From Streptomyces avermitilis MA-4680 = NBRC 14893 (GTDB lineage: Bacteria > Actinomycetota > Actinomycetes > Streptomycetales > Streptomycetaceae), in the NCBI RefSeq assembly GCF_000009765.2, contig NC_003155.5:7998001-8062000 (forward strand): a stretch of 64,000 nucleotides of DNA, in the 5' to 3' direction. Numbering within the stretch: position 1 is the first letter of the stretch; every line of letters starts with the position of its first letter. Below are positions 25,104 to 33,444 of this stretch, one piece after another. Below the pieces are notes generated by a model, which had not been told where the DNA came from, ran no database searches, and saw nothing but the letters and a program-made list of their open reading frames with translations. The translations under genes were made by a program, and so were the position numbers.

Positions 25104-25706
25104 ATGCCCTACCTCACCGGCCCGGTGCTCCCCGCCGGCACCCTCGCCCGCTCCGAGCAGCCCACGATCCCCACCGGCGACGGCCTGGTCCTGCGGCCCT
25201 GGACGGCCGAGGACGCGCCCGCTGTCCACGAGGCCTTCCAGGACCCCGTCATGCATCAATGGCACATCCGCGCCGCAGACTCGACGGACGAGGTCGCCGG
25301 CTGGATCGAGGAGTGGCGGACGGCCTGGGCGGGAGAACGGAACGTGCAGTGGGCCGTGGCCGACGCGGACACCGACCGGCTGCGAGGACGCGTCGCGCTG
25401 CGGGACGTCCTGCTCGGCGACGGGGTGGCCGAGGTCGCGTACTGGACCGTGGCGGGCGCCCGCGGACAGGGCGTCGCCGCGCGTGCCACCTCGGCCCTCG
25501 CGTCCTGGGCGCTCGACGAGGTCGGCTTCCACCGCCTGGAGCTGAGCCACGCCACGGCCAACGAGGCCTCCTGCCGTGTCGCCGCCAAGGCCGGCTTCAC
25601 CCTGGAGGGCACCAGGCGCAGCGCCCTCCTCCACCAGGACGGCTGGCACGACATGCATCTGCACGCGCGCGTACAGGGCGATCCGAGCCAGGGCCCCACG
25701 GCCTAG
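25104..25706 (+). CDS. GNAT-family N-acetyltransferase (RimJ/RimL type)
   Basis: 200 residues from ATG 25104 with CAGG at proper spacing; ATG 25095 is an alternative. Pattern of the RimJ/RimL-like Acetyltransf_3 family: GLVLRPWTAEDAPAVHEAF at the N-terminus, VAEVAYWTVAGARGQGVAARATSAL with the acetyl-CoA binding RGQGVA, and FHRLELSHATANEASCRVAAKAGF. It transfers acetyl from acetyl-CoA to an amine, possibly a protein N-terminus or a small molecule. Convergent with the permease gene; the two stop codons share a palindrome. Confidence 0.88.
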   Translation: MPYLTGPVLPAGTLARSEQPTIPTGDGLVLRPWTAEDAPAVHEAFQDPVMHQWHIRAADSTDEVAGWIEEWRTAWAGERNVQWAVADADTDRLRGRVALRDVLLGDGVAEVAYWTVAGARGQGVAARATSALASWALDEVGFHRLELSHATANEASCRVAAKAGFTLEGTRRSALLHQDGWHDMHLHARVQGDPSQGPTA

Positions 25707-25727
25707 GCCTGCCCTGGGTTCCTAGGC
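25701..25727. terminator. Palindrome containing the stop codons of two convergent genes
   Basis: GCCTAGG (25701-25707) and CCTAGGC (25721-25727) form an inverted repeat with a 13-base loop. The TAG in the left arm ends the acetyltransferase (25704-25706) and the TAG read from the right arm ends the permease. It probably works as a compact two-way terminator. Confidence 0.55.
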
Positions 25728-27281
25728 GGTCGCCTCCTGGACCGTCGCCTCCGGCGCGGGAGCCGGGGCCGACGTCCGCCCGCGGTACGCCCGGTAGGCC
25801 GCGCCCGCCGCGAGGGTCACCGCCAGGAACAGCACGGTGAACCACTGGAAGTACCAGTGCCCGCCCGCGGGGTCGTACACCTCCGCCCGCGGCCAGGCGA
25901 GGTCGACGGTCATGAGGAGGCCGTAGAGGAGGGCGAGCGTGTTGACGGGTACGCCCCAGCGGCCCAGGGAGAAGAGCGGGGCGCCCGTCTCGTCCGTGCC
26001 CTCGGTGGTGAACTCGCCGCGCAGCCGCCGTACCAGCAGCGGCCCGGTCACCATCGCGTACGCCAGGTACAGCATCACGATGCAGGTCGTACCGATGGCC
26101 AGGAAGGCCTCCGGGGAGGCGAAGTTGAGGAGCAGCAGCGCGGCCGCCAGGACGCCGACCACCAGGGCGGGGGCGCTGGGCATGCCGGTGCGCGGGTTGA
26201 CCCGGGCCAGGCGCCGGGCGAAGGGGAGCCGGCCGTCGCGGGCCATGGAGAAGAGCATGCGGCAGGCCGCCGTCTGGATGGCGAGGGTCGCCACGGAGAT
26301 CGCCACCACCACGTCGGCGAGCAGAACCCGGCCGACACCGTCGCCGAGGCTGCTGGTCAGGACGTAGCTCAGACCGTCGACCCCGAGGCGGCCGTCCGTC
26401 AGGCTGGGGGCCGCGAGCAGTCCGCCGAGGACGATCAGCCCGCCCAGCAGGCCGGCCGCGCCGAGCGCGGTGAGGATCGTGCGGGGCGCGACGCGGCGCG
26501 GGTTGTGGGTCTCCTCGCTCATCTCGCCCGCGCTGTCGAAGCCGATCATCACGTACGCCGCCGTGAACGACCCCACCGCCAGCGCCCCGAACAGGCCCGC
26601 TTGAGCCCCGCCGCCGGTGTGGAAGGTGATGCCGGGCGAGCGCTCGGAGTGGGTGAGCAGCAGCACGATGATGAGGACGGCCCCGATGATCTCGGCGGTC
26701 ACGCCGACGCGGTTGATCACGGACATCACGCGGTTGTCGATGACGTTCACGAACGTGGTGAGCACCAGCAGGATGACGCCCAGCACCGCCGCGTTCGCCG
26801 CGCCGCTCGCGCTGGTGGGCGCCGGATCGCCGCCCACCAGCTGGAAGCCCGACCAGATCGGCGGCATCACCATCTGGAGCGCGAGTGCCGCCGCCGCGAC
26901 CACCACGATCTGGCCGATCACCATGATCCAGCCGGCGAACCAGCCGAAGGTGAGGTTCGACAGGCGCGAGGACCACTGGTAGATCGCGCCCGAGATCGGA
27001 TAGCGCGCGGCCAGCTCGGCGAAGCACGCGGCCACCAGCAGCTGGCCCACCAGCACGGCAGGCCAGGCCCAGAAGAAGACGGGGCCCCCGAAGGCGTACC
27101 CGAAGGCGAAGAACTGGAAGACCGTCGTCAGGACGGAGATGAAGGAGAACCCGGCGGCGAAGGAGGCGTACCGTCCCAGGCTGCGGTGCAGCTCCTGGCG
27201 GTAGCCGAACTCCGCGAGATCGGCGGCACTTTCGGGCCGTGGCGGGTCGGGGCGGACATCGGCGGGGGCGGTGCTCGTCAT
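25722..27281 (-). CDS. APC-family permease, urea-carboxylase-related type
   Basis: 519 residues from ATG 27281, preceded by CAGG. About twelve membrane helices. Family features: the N-terminal EFGYRQELHRSLGRYASFAA, GFSFISVLTTVFQFF, AELAARYPISGAIYQWSSRL and FDSAGEMSEETHNPRRVAPR. Permeases of this subgroup are often encoded beside urea carboxylase genes in other bacteria. Here the gene is 9 kb from the urea operon but carries the same palindrome 33 bases before its start, so it probably imports urea-pathway substrate or a related nitrogen compound. Substrate is inferred only. Confidence 0.87.
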   Translation of the reverse strand: MTSTAPADVRPDPPRPESAADLAEFGYRQELHRSLGRYASFAAGFSFISVLTTVFQFFAFGYAFGGPVFFWAWPAVLVGQLLVAACFAELAARYPISGAIYQWSSRLSNLTFGWFAGWIMVIGQIVVVAAAALALQMVMPPIWSGFQLVGGDPAPTSASGAANAAVLGVILLVLTTFVNVIDNRVMSVINRVGVTAEIIGAVLIIVLLLTHSERSPGITFHTGGGAQAGLFGALAVGSFTAAYVMIGFDSAGEMSEETHNPRRVAPRTILTALGAAGLLGGLIVLGGLLAAPSLTDGRLGVDGLSYVLTSSLGDGVGRVLLADVVVAISVATLAIQTAACRMLFSMARDGRLPFARRLARVNPRTGMPSAPALVVGVLAAALLLLNFASPEAFLAIGTTCIVMLYLAYAMVTGPLLVRRLRGEFTTEGTDETGAPLFSLGRWGVPVNTLALLYGLLMTVDLAWPRAEVYDPAGGHWYFQWFTVLFLAVTLAAGAAYRAYRGRTSAPAPAPEATVQEATA

Positions 27282-27314
27282 GGCGGCAACCTGCTTTCGC
27301 ACAGCGGCGCGAGA

Positions 27315-27336
27315 GTTCCTGTCGGGCGACAGAAAT
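27315..27336. promoter_or_regulatory. Second copy of the urea-operon palindrome, before the APC permease
   Basis: Left arm GTTCCTGTCG, centre GG, right arm CGACAGAAAT: the right arm and inner 7 bases of the left arm are identical to the element at 18294-18315, and the flanking TTAGG is shared too. Distance to the permease start (33 bases) equals that in the urea operon (31 bases). A common repressor site is the simplest reading. Confidence 0.75.
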
Positions 27337-27423
27337 TAGGGAGGCCCTGTTTCATGGGCGTCACGCGGCCGTGTCCGGGGCGGGCCTAAGTCCTCACGGG
27401 GTTGCGGAGGTATCTCAGACGCG

Positions 27424-27438
27424 ATACATCGTGTGTAT
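27424..27438. promoter_or_regulatory. ATACA-N5-TGTAT dyad, candidate PadR operator
   Basis: The arms ATACA (27424-27428) and TGTAT (27434-27438) lie in a locally AT-rich stretch, 150 bases before padR. PadR-type proteins commonly bind such short AT-rich dyads and often control their own gene and an adjacent ABC drug exporter, as would fit here. Confidence 0.45.
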
Positions 27439-27485
27439 TGACCGGGCTTTTCGAAACGCGATATGTTCGGTCACGAATATTCGGT

Positions 27486-27573
27486 GCCGATGCGATGTCG
27501 ATGCGCACGTCGACGTCGATGAACACGTCGACGCGATGTTGACGGGATGTCGACGGGATGCCGAGGGGATGGA
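27486..27573. repeat. Degenerate short-repeat tract (CGATG/ACGTCGAC motifs) before padR
   Basis: The tract is built from interleaved copies of CGATG, ACGTCGACG and ACGGGATG, for example ACGTCGACGTCGATGAACAC. It lies between the candidate operator and the padR start and forms several weak dyads. A spacer produced by slippage, or a multi-site binding region, are both possible. Confidence 0.6.
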
Positions 27574-27588
27574 AGGGGGGATTTCGTG

Positions 27589-28236
27589 ATGGGGACCAAG
27601 CGCCGCAAGCTCGGCAATCCGCTGGCGCTGGCCGTGATGGTGCTGCTCATGGAGAAGCCCATGCATCCGTACGAGATCGCGCAGACCCTCTGCCGCCGCG
27701 GCAAGGACACCACCACGAAGATCAACTACGGCTCGCTCTACACGGTCGTCCAGAACCTGGAGAAGCACGGTTTCGTGGAGGTCGCCGAGGTGCAGCGACA
27801 GGGCAACCGCCCCGAGCGCACGCTGTACGGCATCACGGACGCCGGGCGCGAAGAGGCGACGGAGTGGCTGTCCGATCTGCTGGCGGTCCCGGCCCGGGAG
27901 TACCCGATCTTCGAGACCGCGCTCTCCTTGCTGGGTGTGCTCCACCCCGACGAGGTGACGCGTCTGCTCGAGGAGCGGCTCACCCAGCTGGAAGTGCAGG
28001 TGGCGAGCGCGCGAGGCGGCCTGGAGAAGCTGTACGAGACGCTGCCGCGCCTCTTCCTGGTGGAGACCGAGTACCAACTGCACATGGTCGAGGCGCAGGC
28101 CGAGTGGGTCCGCGGCTTCCTGCGGGAGCTGCACGACGGCTCGCTGGCCGGCGTCGAGGCATGGCGGCGTTTCCACGAGACGGGGGAGATCCCGCCCGAG
28201 TTCAAGGACTTGGAGGAGCGCCACTTCGAGAAGTGA
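27589..28236 (+). CDS. PadR-family transcriptional regulator
   Basis: 215 residues from ATG 27589 (GTG 27586 also possible), with GGAAGGGGGG upstream. The N-terminal winged helix is typical of PadR: LALAVMVLLMEKPMHPYEIA, NYGSLYTVVQNLEKHGFVEV, RTLYGITDAGREEATEWL. The C-terminal helical dimerisation part (about 100-215, with coiled segments) matches the longer PadR type with the Vir_act_alpha_C region. It is followed by an ABC exporter, the usual target of such regulators. Confidence 0.9.
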   Translation: MGTKRRKLGNPLALAVMVLLMEKPMHPYEIAQTLCRRGKDTTTKINYGSLYTVVQNLEKHGFVEVAEVQRQGNRPERTLYGITDAGREEATEWLSDLLAVPAREYPIFETALSLLGVLHPDEVTRLLEERLTQLEVQVASARGGLEKLYETLPRLFLVETEYQLHMVEAQAEWVRGFLRELHDGSLAGVEAWRRFHETGEIPPEFKDLEERHFEK

Positions 28237-28249
28237 CCCCACAGAGAAC

Positions 28250-28289
28250 AGACCCCGGCAGGACTGTTGCAGCAGTCCCGCCAGGGTCT
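28250..28289 (+). terminator. Long interrupted hairpin after padR
   Basis: AGACCC, GGC and GGACTG on the left pair in order with CAGTCC, GCC and GGGTCT on the right, with single-base mismatches between segments and a short TTG loop. It begins 14 bases after the padR stop and probably ends or attenuates the transcript before the ABC exporter. Confidence 0.55.
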
Positions 28290-28485
28290 CGAACCCCGAA
28301 CCGGATCCGCCGTGAGGCAGACCGGGCGACCGAGGTGCGGCACACCCAGGATAGCCCGGCGCTCTTCACCCGGATCGATCGTCATCCGCTTGCACGGATC
28401 ACGTCACGCCCGCCCATCGCGGACCTGCCGTCGTCCACCGCACAGCGGCCCCCTGGTCATCCGCTCACACAGGAGAGCAGTCGTC

Positions 28486-29517
28486 ATGAACACCCGTGCG
28501 CCCGCGGTAGAGGCGCGTCAGCTGATCAAGACCTATCCCGGTGATGTCACCGCCCTGAGCGGCATGGACATCACCGTCGAGCCGGGCACCGTCTTCGGCC
28601 TCCTCGGGCCCAACGGCGCGGGCAAGTCCACCACCGTCAAGATCCTCACCACCCTGGCCCGCCCCGACTCGGGCACGGCCACCGTCGCGGGCCACGATGT
28701 GCTGCGCCACCCCGACCGGGTGCGCCGCGCGATCGGCGTGGTCGCCCAGAGCTCCGGCGCCGACCCGGTCGCCACCGGCCGGGAGAACCTCCGACTCCAG
28801 GGCAGGCTCCATGGGTTGAAGGGCGCCGGGCTGAGCCGCCGGGTGGCCGAGCTGCTGGACCGCTTCAAGCTGGCCGACGCCGCCGGGCGTCAGGTCAAGG
28901 GCTACTCCGGCGGTATGCGGCGTCGGCTCGATGTCGCGCTCGGGCTGGTCCACCGGCCCGAGGTGCTCTTCCTCGACGAGCCCACCACCGGCCTCGACCC
29001 CGAGGCGCGCACCGCCATGTGGGACGAGATCGCCCGGCTCGCCGGCGACGAGGGCCTGACCATCCTGCTCACCACCCACTACCTCGAAGAGGCCGACCGG
29101 CTCGCCGAACGTATCGCCATCGTCGACCGCGGCCGTGTGGTCGTCGAAGGCACACCGGACGGGCTGAAGGGGGAACTGCGAGGTGACGCCATCCACTTGG
29201 AGCTGCGCGAAGCGGTCGGCCAGGCCGGTCGTACGCTGCTGAAGGGCTCCCTCGGCGGGGTGCCCGGAGTGCACGAGGTGCTCTTCGACGACGCGCAGGG
29301 CCGCCGCGTCAGCGTCCGCGCGGACGACGGAGCCGCCGCGATGCCCGCCCTGCTCGGCGCTCTGGAGCGAGCCGGTGTCGGGGTGGCCGCGGCGACCGTG
29401 GCCCGTCCCTCGCTCGACGACGTCTATCTCCGTCACGCGGGGCGCCGTTACTCCGAGGCGGAGGCGGAAGGCGCCGACAGCCTCGCCCTCGCGGGAGCCA
29501 CGGGAGGTACCCGATGA
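28486..29517 (+). CDS. ABC exporter ATP-binding protein (DrrA type)
   Basis: 343 residues from ATG 28486 with AGGAGAG at good distance. Walker A GPNGAGKST, Q-loop VVAQSSGADPV, signature YSGGMRRRLDVAL, Walker B VLFLDEPTTGLDP, and the H-loop LTTHYLEEADRLAER. The C-terminal domain (about 225-320, ending PSLDDVYLRHAGRRY) is that of daunorubicin-resistance type exporters. It powers efflux of a hydrophobic compound, drug or lipid, with the permease encoded next (ATGA overlap). Confidence 0.93.
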   Translation: MNTRAPAVEARQLIKTYPGDVTALSGMDITVEPGTVFGLLGPNGAGKSTTVKILTTLARPDSGTATVAGHDVLRHPDRVRRAIGVVAQSSGADPVATGRENLRLQGRLHGLKGAGLSRRVAELLDRFKLADAAGRQVKGYSGGMRRRLDVALGLVHRPEVLFLDEPTTGLDPEARTAMWDEIARLAGDEGLTILLTTHYLEEADRLAERIAIVDRGRVVVEGTPDGLKGELRGDAIHLELREAVGQAGRTLLKGSLGGVPGVHEVLFDDAQGRRVSVRADDGAAAMPALLGALERAGVGVAAATVARPSLDDVYLRHAGRRYSEAEAEGADSLALAGATGGTR

Positions 29518-30290
29518 GCACGGCCGTCTCCCAGACCTGGTACATGACACAGCGTCAACTCATGGTGTTCGTACGGCAGCCCGCGTATCTGCTGATCACG
29601 TTGATCCAGCCGGTGGTCTGGCTGTTCCTGTTCGGCAACCTCTTCAAGAAGGTCGTCGAACTCGGCGGCTTCGGCACGACCTCCTACCTGGACTACCTCG
29701 TCCCGGGCGTGGTGGTGATGAGCGCGCTCAGCTCCAACATGTGGGCGGGCATGAGCACGCTCGACGAGATCCAGCGGGGCACGCTCGACAGGTTCCTCAC
29801 CACACCGGTCAGCCGGGCGGCCCTGATGAACGGCAATGTCGTCAACAACGGCCTGGTCACCGCACTCCAGTCGGTGATCATCGTGCTGCTCGGCCTGCTG
29901 GGCGGCGCGGACTATCCGGGCGGGTTCGGCGGGGTAGCCGTTCTGATCGTCGCCTCGGTGCTGCTCGGCACGGTCTTCGGAGCACTGTCCAACGCGCTGG
30001 GCATGCTGGTCCGGGAGCGGGAGTCCATCATCGGCATCAACACGTTCCTGCTGCTGCCGCTGACCTTCCTGTCCAGTGCCTTCATGGCCACGTCCCAGAT
30101 GCCCGGCTGGATGCGGCGCACAGCCGACTTCAACCCGCTCGACTGGGCGATGGTGGCGGGTCGTTCGGCCATGTCCGAGCATCCGGACTGGGGCGGCGTG
30201 CTCGGCCGGGGCGGGGCGCTGCTGGCCTTGGCGGTCGCGGCGGTGTGGCTCTCGATCCGGACGTTCAGGTCGTACCAGCGGTCGGTGTGA
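29514..30290 (+). CDS. ABC-2 type exporter permease (DrrB type)
   Basis: 258 residues, six membrane helices with the ABC-2 pattern: QRQLMVFVRQPAYLLITLIQ, PVVWLFLFGNLFKKVV, DYLVPGVVVMSALSSNMWAG, GTLDRFLTTPVSRAALM, and the C-terminal FNPLDWAMVAGRSAM. Membrane part of the exporter with the upstream ATPase. Likely controlled by the PadR repressor. Confidence 0.92.
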   Translation: MSTAVSQTWYMTQRQLMVFVRQPAYLLITLIQPVVWLFLFGNLFKKVVELGGFGTTSYLDYLVPGVVVMSALSSNMWAGMSTLDEIQRGTLDRFLTTPVSRAALMNGNVVNNGLVTALQSVIIVLLGLLGGADYPGGFGGVAVLIVASVLLGTVFGALSNALGMLVRERESIIGINTFLLLPLTFLSSAFMATSQMPGWMRRTADFNPLDWAMVAGRSAMSEHPDWGGVLGRGGALLALAVAAVWLSIRTFRSYQRSV

Positions 30291-30310
30291 CGGACGCGCT
30301 CAGGAGTCGC

Positions 30311-31159
30311 TCAGGAGGCGGCCGGTTCGGCCGTCTCCTGCTCCGCCTCCACCTGCGCGTTCCACTCCCGCTTCGCCGCCTGCCAGCCGTCCTCGTTGTG
30401 GCCGAGGCGCCAGTAGCCGGAGATGGAGAGGTCCTCGCGCGGGATCTCGCGCTCGACGCGCAGCAGCTTGCGCAGCTCCTTCACGAAGCCCGCCTCGCCG
30501 TGGACGAACGCGTGCACCCGCCCCGCCGGGAACTCCAGCGCACGGACGGCCTCGACCAGGGCCTCGCCGACCGGCCGGTCTCCGCGGTGCAGCCAGACGA
30601 CATCCACGTCGGAGGCGATCTTCTGCTCCTCTTCCGGGCCGGAGACCTCGATGAAGGCACGCACGTCGGCGCCGTCGGGCAGCGACTCCAAGGCCGCGGC
30701 GATCGCGGGCAGTGCGCTCTCATCACCCGCCAGCAGATGCCAGTCGGCGCTCGTGTCCGGCGCGTACGCACCGCCGGGGCCCATGAACCGCACGAGTTCG
30801 CCCGACTGGACGCGGGTGGCCCACGGCCCGGCGAGCCCCTCGTCGCCATGCACCACGAAGTCGAGGGTCAGCTCGCGCAGTTCGGGATCCCAGGCGCGCA
30901 CCGTGTACGTCCGCGTCACGGGCCACTGGTCGCGCGGGAACTCCTCGCGGACGCGCTGCATGTCGAAGGGCTCGGGGTAAGTGACTCCCTCGGCACCGAA
31001 CAGCAGCTTCACATAGTGGTCGGTGCGGGTGCCCACGGTGAACTCGGCGAGGCCGTCGCCGCCGAGCACCACACGCTGCATGTGCGGGGTGAGCCGCTCG
31101 GTGCGGATGACCCGCGCCGAGTGGGGCTTAGGGGTCCTGCGTTCCGGACGCTCTGCCAT
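30311..31159 (-). CDS. Siderophore-interacting protein (FAD-dependent ferric reductase)
   Basis: 282 residues from ATG 31159 with GGGAGG six bases upstream; ATG 31180 is less likely because it abuts the iron box. FAD-binding 9 / SIP family: TYTVRAWDPELRELTLDFV (the R-x-Y-T/S FAD motif), HGDEGLAGPWATRVQSGELV, LLAGDESALPAIAAALESLP and FVHGEAGFVKELRKLL, SGYWRLGHNEDGW. It releases iron from imported ferric siderophores by reduction in the cytoplasm. An iron-regulator box lies 23 bases upstream of the start. Confidence 0.93.
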   Translation of the reverse strand: MAERPERRTPKPHSARVIRTERLTPHMQRVVLGGDGLAEFTVGTRTDHYVKLLFGAEGVTYPEPFDMQRVREEFPRDQWPVTRTYTVRAWDPELRELTLDFVVHGDEGLAGPWATRVQSGELVRFMGPGGAYAPDTSADWHLLAGDESALPAIAAALESLPDGADVRAFIEVSGPEEEQKIASDVDVVWLHRGDRPVGEALVEAVRALEFPAGRVHAFVHGEAGFVKELRKLLRVEREIPREDLSISGYWRLGHNEDGWQAAKREWNAQVEAEQETAEPAAS

Positions 31160-31182
31160 GACGGCCTCCCAGATCTGCATGC

Positions 31183-31201
31183 TTAGGCTTACCTAAGTTA
31201 G
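31183..31201. promoter_or_regulatory. Iron box (DmdR/IdeR site)
   Basis: On the minus strand CTAACTTAGGTAAGCCTAA, close to the actinobacterial iron-box consensus TTAGGTTAGGCTAACCTAA. It overlaps the promoter of the siderophore-interacting protein gene, so iron-loaded DmdR/IdeR should repress it. Confidence 0.8.
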
Positions 31202-31221
31202 CACCTTCTCCTGGGCAACAT

Positions 31222-32163
31222 CTATGCCTGCAGCGTCGAGAGCAACCTGTGCAACGAGCCGCCGAGCCCCCAGCGGGCGGCGAGTTCGTCCAGGGCCGCC
31301 GGATCGCGCGGGGCGCCCGGCAGCGTGATGTCGACGTCCGGCAGCGGCACGTCACCGGCCACCCGCACGACCTTGGGCGCGACCGCGAGGTACGGCCGGG
31401 ACTCGTCGAGGCGCTTGCGCTGCGACGGCGTCAGCTTCGCCTTCGGGTCGTCGACCGCGGCCATGATGCCGGCCAGGTCGCCGAACTCGGCGAGCAGCTT
31501 GGCGGCCGTCTTCTCGCCGATCCCGGGCACGCCCGGCAGACCGTCGCTCGGGTCACCGCGCAGCAGTGCCAGATCCGCGTACCCCCCTCCGTCGACTCCG
31601 TACTTCTCACGCAGCCACGCCTCGTCGGTGAGCTGGAGCAGGCCGACGCCCTTGAGCGGATAGAGGACCCGGATCCCGCGCTCGTCGTCCACCAGTTGGT
31701 ACAGGTCGCGGTCGCCGGTGACGATGTCGACGGGGCCCTTCGCGCGGGCCGTGAACGTGCCGATCACGTCGTCCGCCTCGTACCCCTCGACGCCCACGCG
31801 CGCGATGCCGAGCGCGTCGAGCACGTTCTCGATGACGGGCACCTGCGGAGAGAGGGTGTCGGGGACCTCCTCCTCGTCCGGCCCCGACTCGCGCTCCTCG
31901 GCCACGCGGTGCGCCTTGTAGGAGGGGATCAGGTCGACCCGCCACTGCGGACGCCAGTCCGCGTCCATGCAGGCCACCAGTTCGTCGGGACGGTGGTCCT
32001 TGACCAGGCGGTCGATGAATTCGAGCAGTCCGCGCACGGCGTTCACCGGGGTGCCGTCCGGGGCCTTCACGGAGTCCGGGACGCCGAAATAGGCGCGGAA
32101 ATAGAGCGAGGCGGTGTCGAGAAGCATGAGTCGTCGAGTTGGCTGCGTCACCTTTCGCATCAT
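31222..32163 (-). CDS. 5'-3' exonuclease (DNA polymerase I N-terminal domain family)
   Basis: About 313 residues; the exact start is uncertain (ATG 32163, GTG 32151 or GTG 32175), as no clear ribosome-binding site is present. PIN-type nuclease domain with acidic metal ligands: MLLDTASLYFRAYFG, CMDADWRPQWR, EGYEADDVIGTFTA, DIVTGDRDLYQLVDD, then the H3TH DNA-binding motif GLPGVPGIGEKTAAKLLAEF. It is a stand-alone flap/5' exonuclease separate from DNA polymerase I, acting in RNA primer removal or repair. Confidence 0.9.
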   Translation of the reverse strand: MMRKVTQPTRRLMLLDTASLYFRAYFGVPDSVKAPDGTPVNAVRGLLEFIDRLVKDHRPDELVACMDADWRPQWRVDLIPSYKAHRVAEERESGPDEEEVPDTLSPQVPVIENVLDALGIARVGVEGYEADDVIGTFTARAKGPVDIVTGDRDLYQLVDDERGIRVLYPLKGVGLLQLTDEAWLREKYGVDGGGYADLALLRGDPSDGLPGVPGIGEKTAAKLLAEFGDLAGIMAAVDDPKAKLTPSQRKRLDESRPYLAVAPKVVRVAGDVPLPDVDITLPGAPRDPAALDELAARWGLGGSLHRLLSTLQA

Positions 32164-32364
32164 GCCGTACGGCACCGACAGGCACCCCGCCGACGCAGAC
32201 GTGGCAGTTCAGAGTGCCCTTACGTAACAGAAGTAAACGGATTGTGAACTGGAGCACTCCTGAGTTTGACCCCTTCAAGAGGGGGCAGGCGCCGCGTCGG
32301 AGCAGAGCCCGTTGCATTTTCAATCGTCCGAGGGCCTCGCGACGCTCCAGGACGAGAGGTACAC

Positions 32365-33444
32365 GTGTCATCCAGGCTGCAGGCCGAGAGCCTGTACAAG
32401 GTCTTCGGCAGACGACCCGGCGAGGCCGTGGAGCGGCTCCGCTCGGGAGCCGACCGCGAGGAGCTGCGCGCCGACGGCACCACCGCCGCCGTGATCGACG
32501 CCTCCTTCACGGTGGAGCCGGGTGAGATCTTCGTCGTCATGGGCCTGTCCGGCTCCGGCAAGTCCACACTGCTGCGCATGCTCAACGGACTCCTCGAGCC
32601 GACCGCCGGGCACGTCCGCTTCGACGACCAGGACCTGACCGCGCTCGGCGACCGCGCACTGCGCGAGGTCCGCTCCAAGAAGATCAGCATGGTCTTCCAG
32701 CACTTCGCGCTCTTCCCGCACCGCAGCGTCCGCGAGAACGCCGCCTACGGTCTCGAGGTGCAGGGCGTGCCCCGCGCCGAGCGCGAGCGGCGCGCCGACG
32801 AGGCGCTCGCCCTGTGCGGCCTCGGCGGCTGGGAGAAGTCCTGGCCCGACGAGCTCTCCGGCGGCATGCAGCAGCGGGTGGGCCTGGCCAGGGCGCTCGC
32901 CACCGACGCCGAACTGCTGCTGATGGACGAGTCGTTCAGCGCTCTCGACCCGCTGATCCGGCGCGATATGCAGGACCAGCTCCTGGAACTCCAGAAGACC
33001 CTCAAGAAGACCATCGTCTTCATCACCCACGACCTGAACGAGGCCATGCGCCTGGGCGACCGGATCGCCGTCATGCGCGACGGCCGCATCGTCCAGGTCG
33101 GCACCGCCGAGGACATCCTGGTACGTCCCGCCGACGACTACGTCGCCTCCTTCACCCAGGACGTCGACCGCTCCCGCGTCCTGACCGCGGGCGCCGTCAT
33201 GGACCCGGACGTACGCGGCGACGAGGCGGACTGCGCCTGTGAGACCGCCACGCCCGACACGCCGTTCAACGAACTCTGCGCCATCAGCGCGCGTCTCTCG
33301 CATCCCGTCGCGGTGCTGGACAAGAAACGGAAACTCCTCGGTGTGGTGCCCCGGCAACGGCTCGTCGGCTTCCTCGGTGACGAGCGGGGCGAACCCGCCG
33401 CGTGTGCGACGCCGCGCGCGAAGGCGGTGACGACCGATGCCTAG
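32365..33444 (+). CDS. Glycine betaine/proline ABC transporter ATP-binding protein
   Basis: 359 residues from GTG 32365 with GAGAGG upstream. Walker A GLSGSGKST, VFQHFALFPHRSVRENAAYG (Q-loop), LSGGMQQRVGLARALA signature, LLLMDESFSALDP (Walker B) and ITHDLNEAMRLGDRIAV. The long N-terminal insert before Walker A (RRPGEAVERLRSGADREEL) is typical of ProV/OpuAA. Only a partial CBS-like regulatory domain follows (about 285-359). It drives uptake of compatible solutes under osmotic stress together with the fused gene downstream (8-base overlap). Confidence 0.93.
   Translation: MSSRLQAESLYKVFGRRPGEAVERLRSGADREELRADGTTAAVIDASFTVEPGEIFVVMGLSGSGKSTLLRMLNGLLEPTAGHVRFDDQDLTALGDRALREVRSKKISMVFQHFALFPHRSVRENAAYGLEVQGVPRAERERRADEALALCGLGGWEKSWPDELSGGMQQRVGLARALATDAELLLMDESFSALDPLIRRDMQDQLLELQKTLKKTIVFITHDLNEAMRLGDRIAVMRDGRIVQVGTAEDILVRPADDYVASFTQDVDRSRVLTAGAVMDPDVRGDEADCACETATPDTPFNELCAISARLSHPVAVLDKKRKLLGVVPRQRLVGFLGDERGEPAACATPRAKAVTTDA

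Noticed and set aside
28262-28330. tRNA-like T-arm on the minus strand (GGGGTTCGAGACCC)
   Set aside because: The T-loop-like sequence is present, but no matching acceptor stem, D-arm or anticodon arm was found upstream; the region is better explained by the interrupted hairpin after padR.
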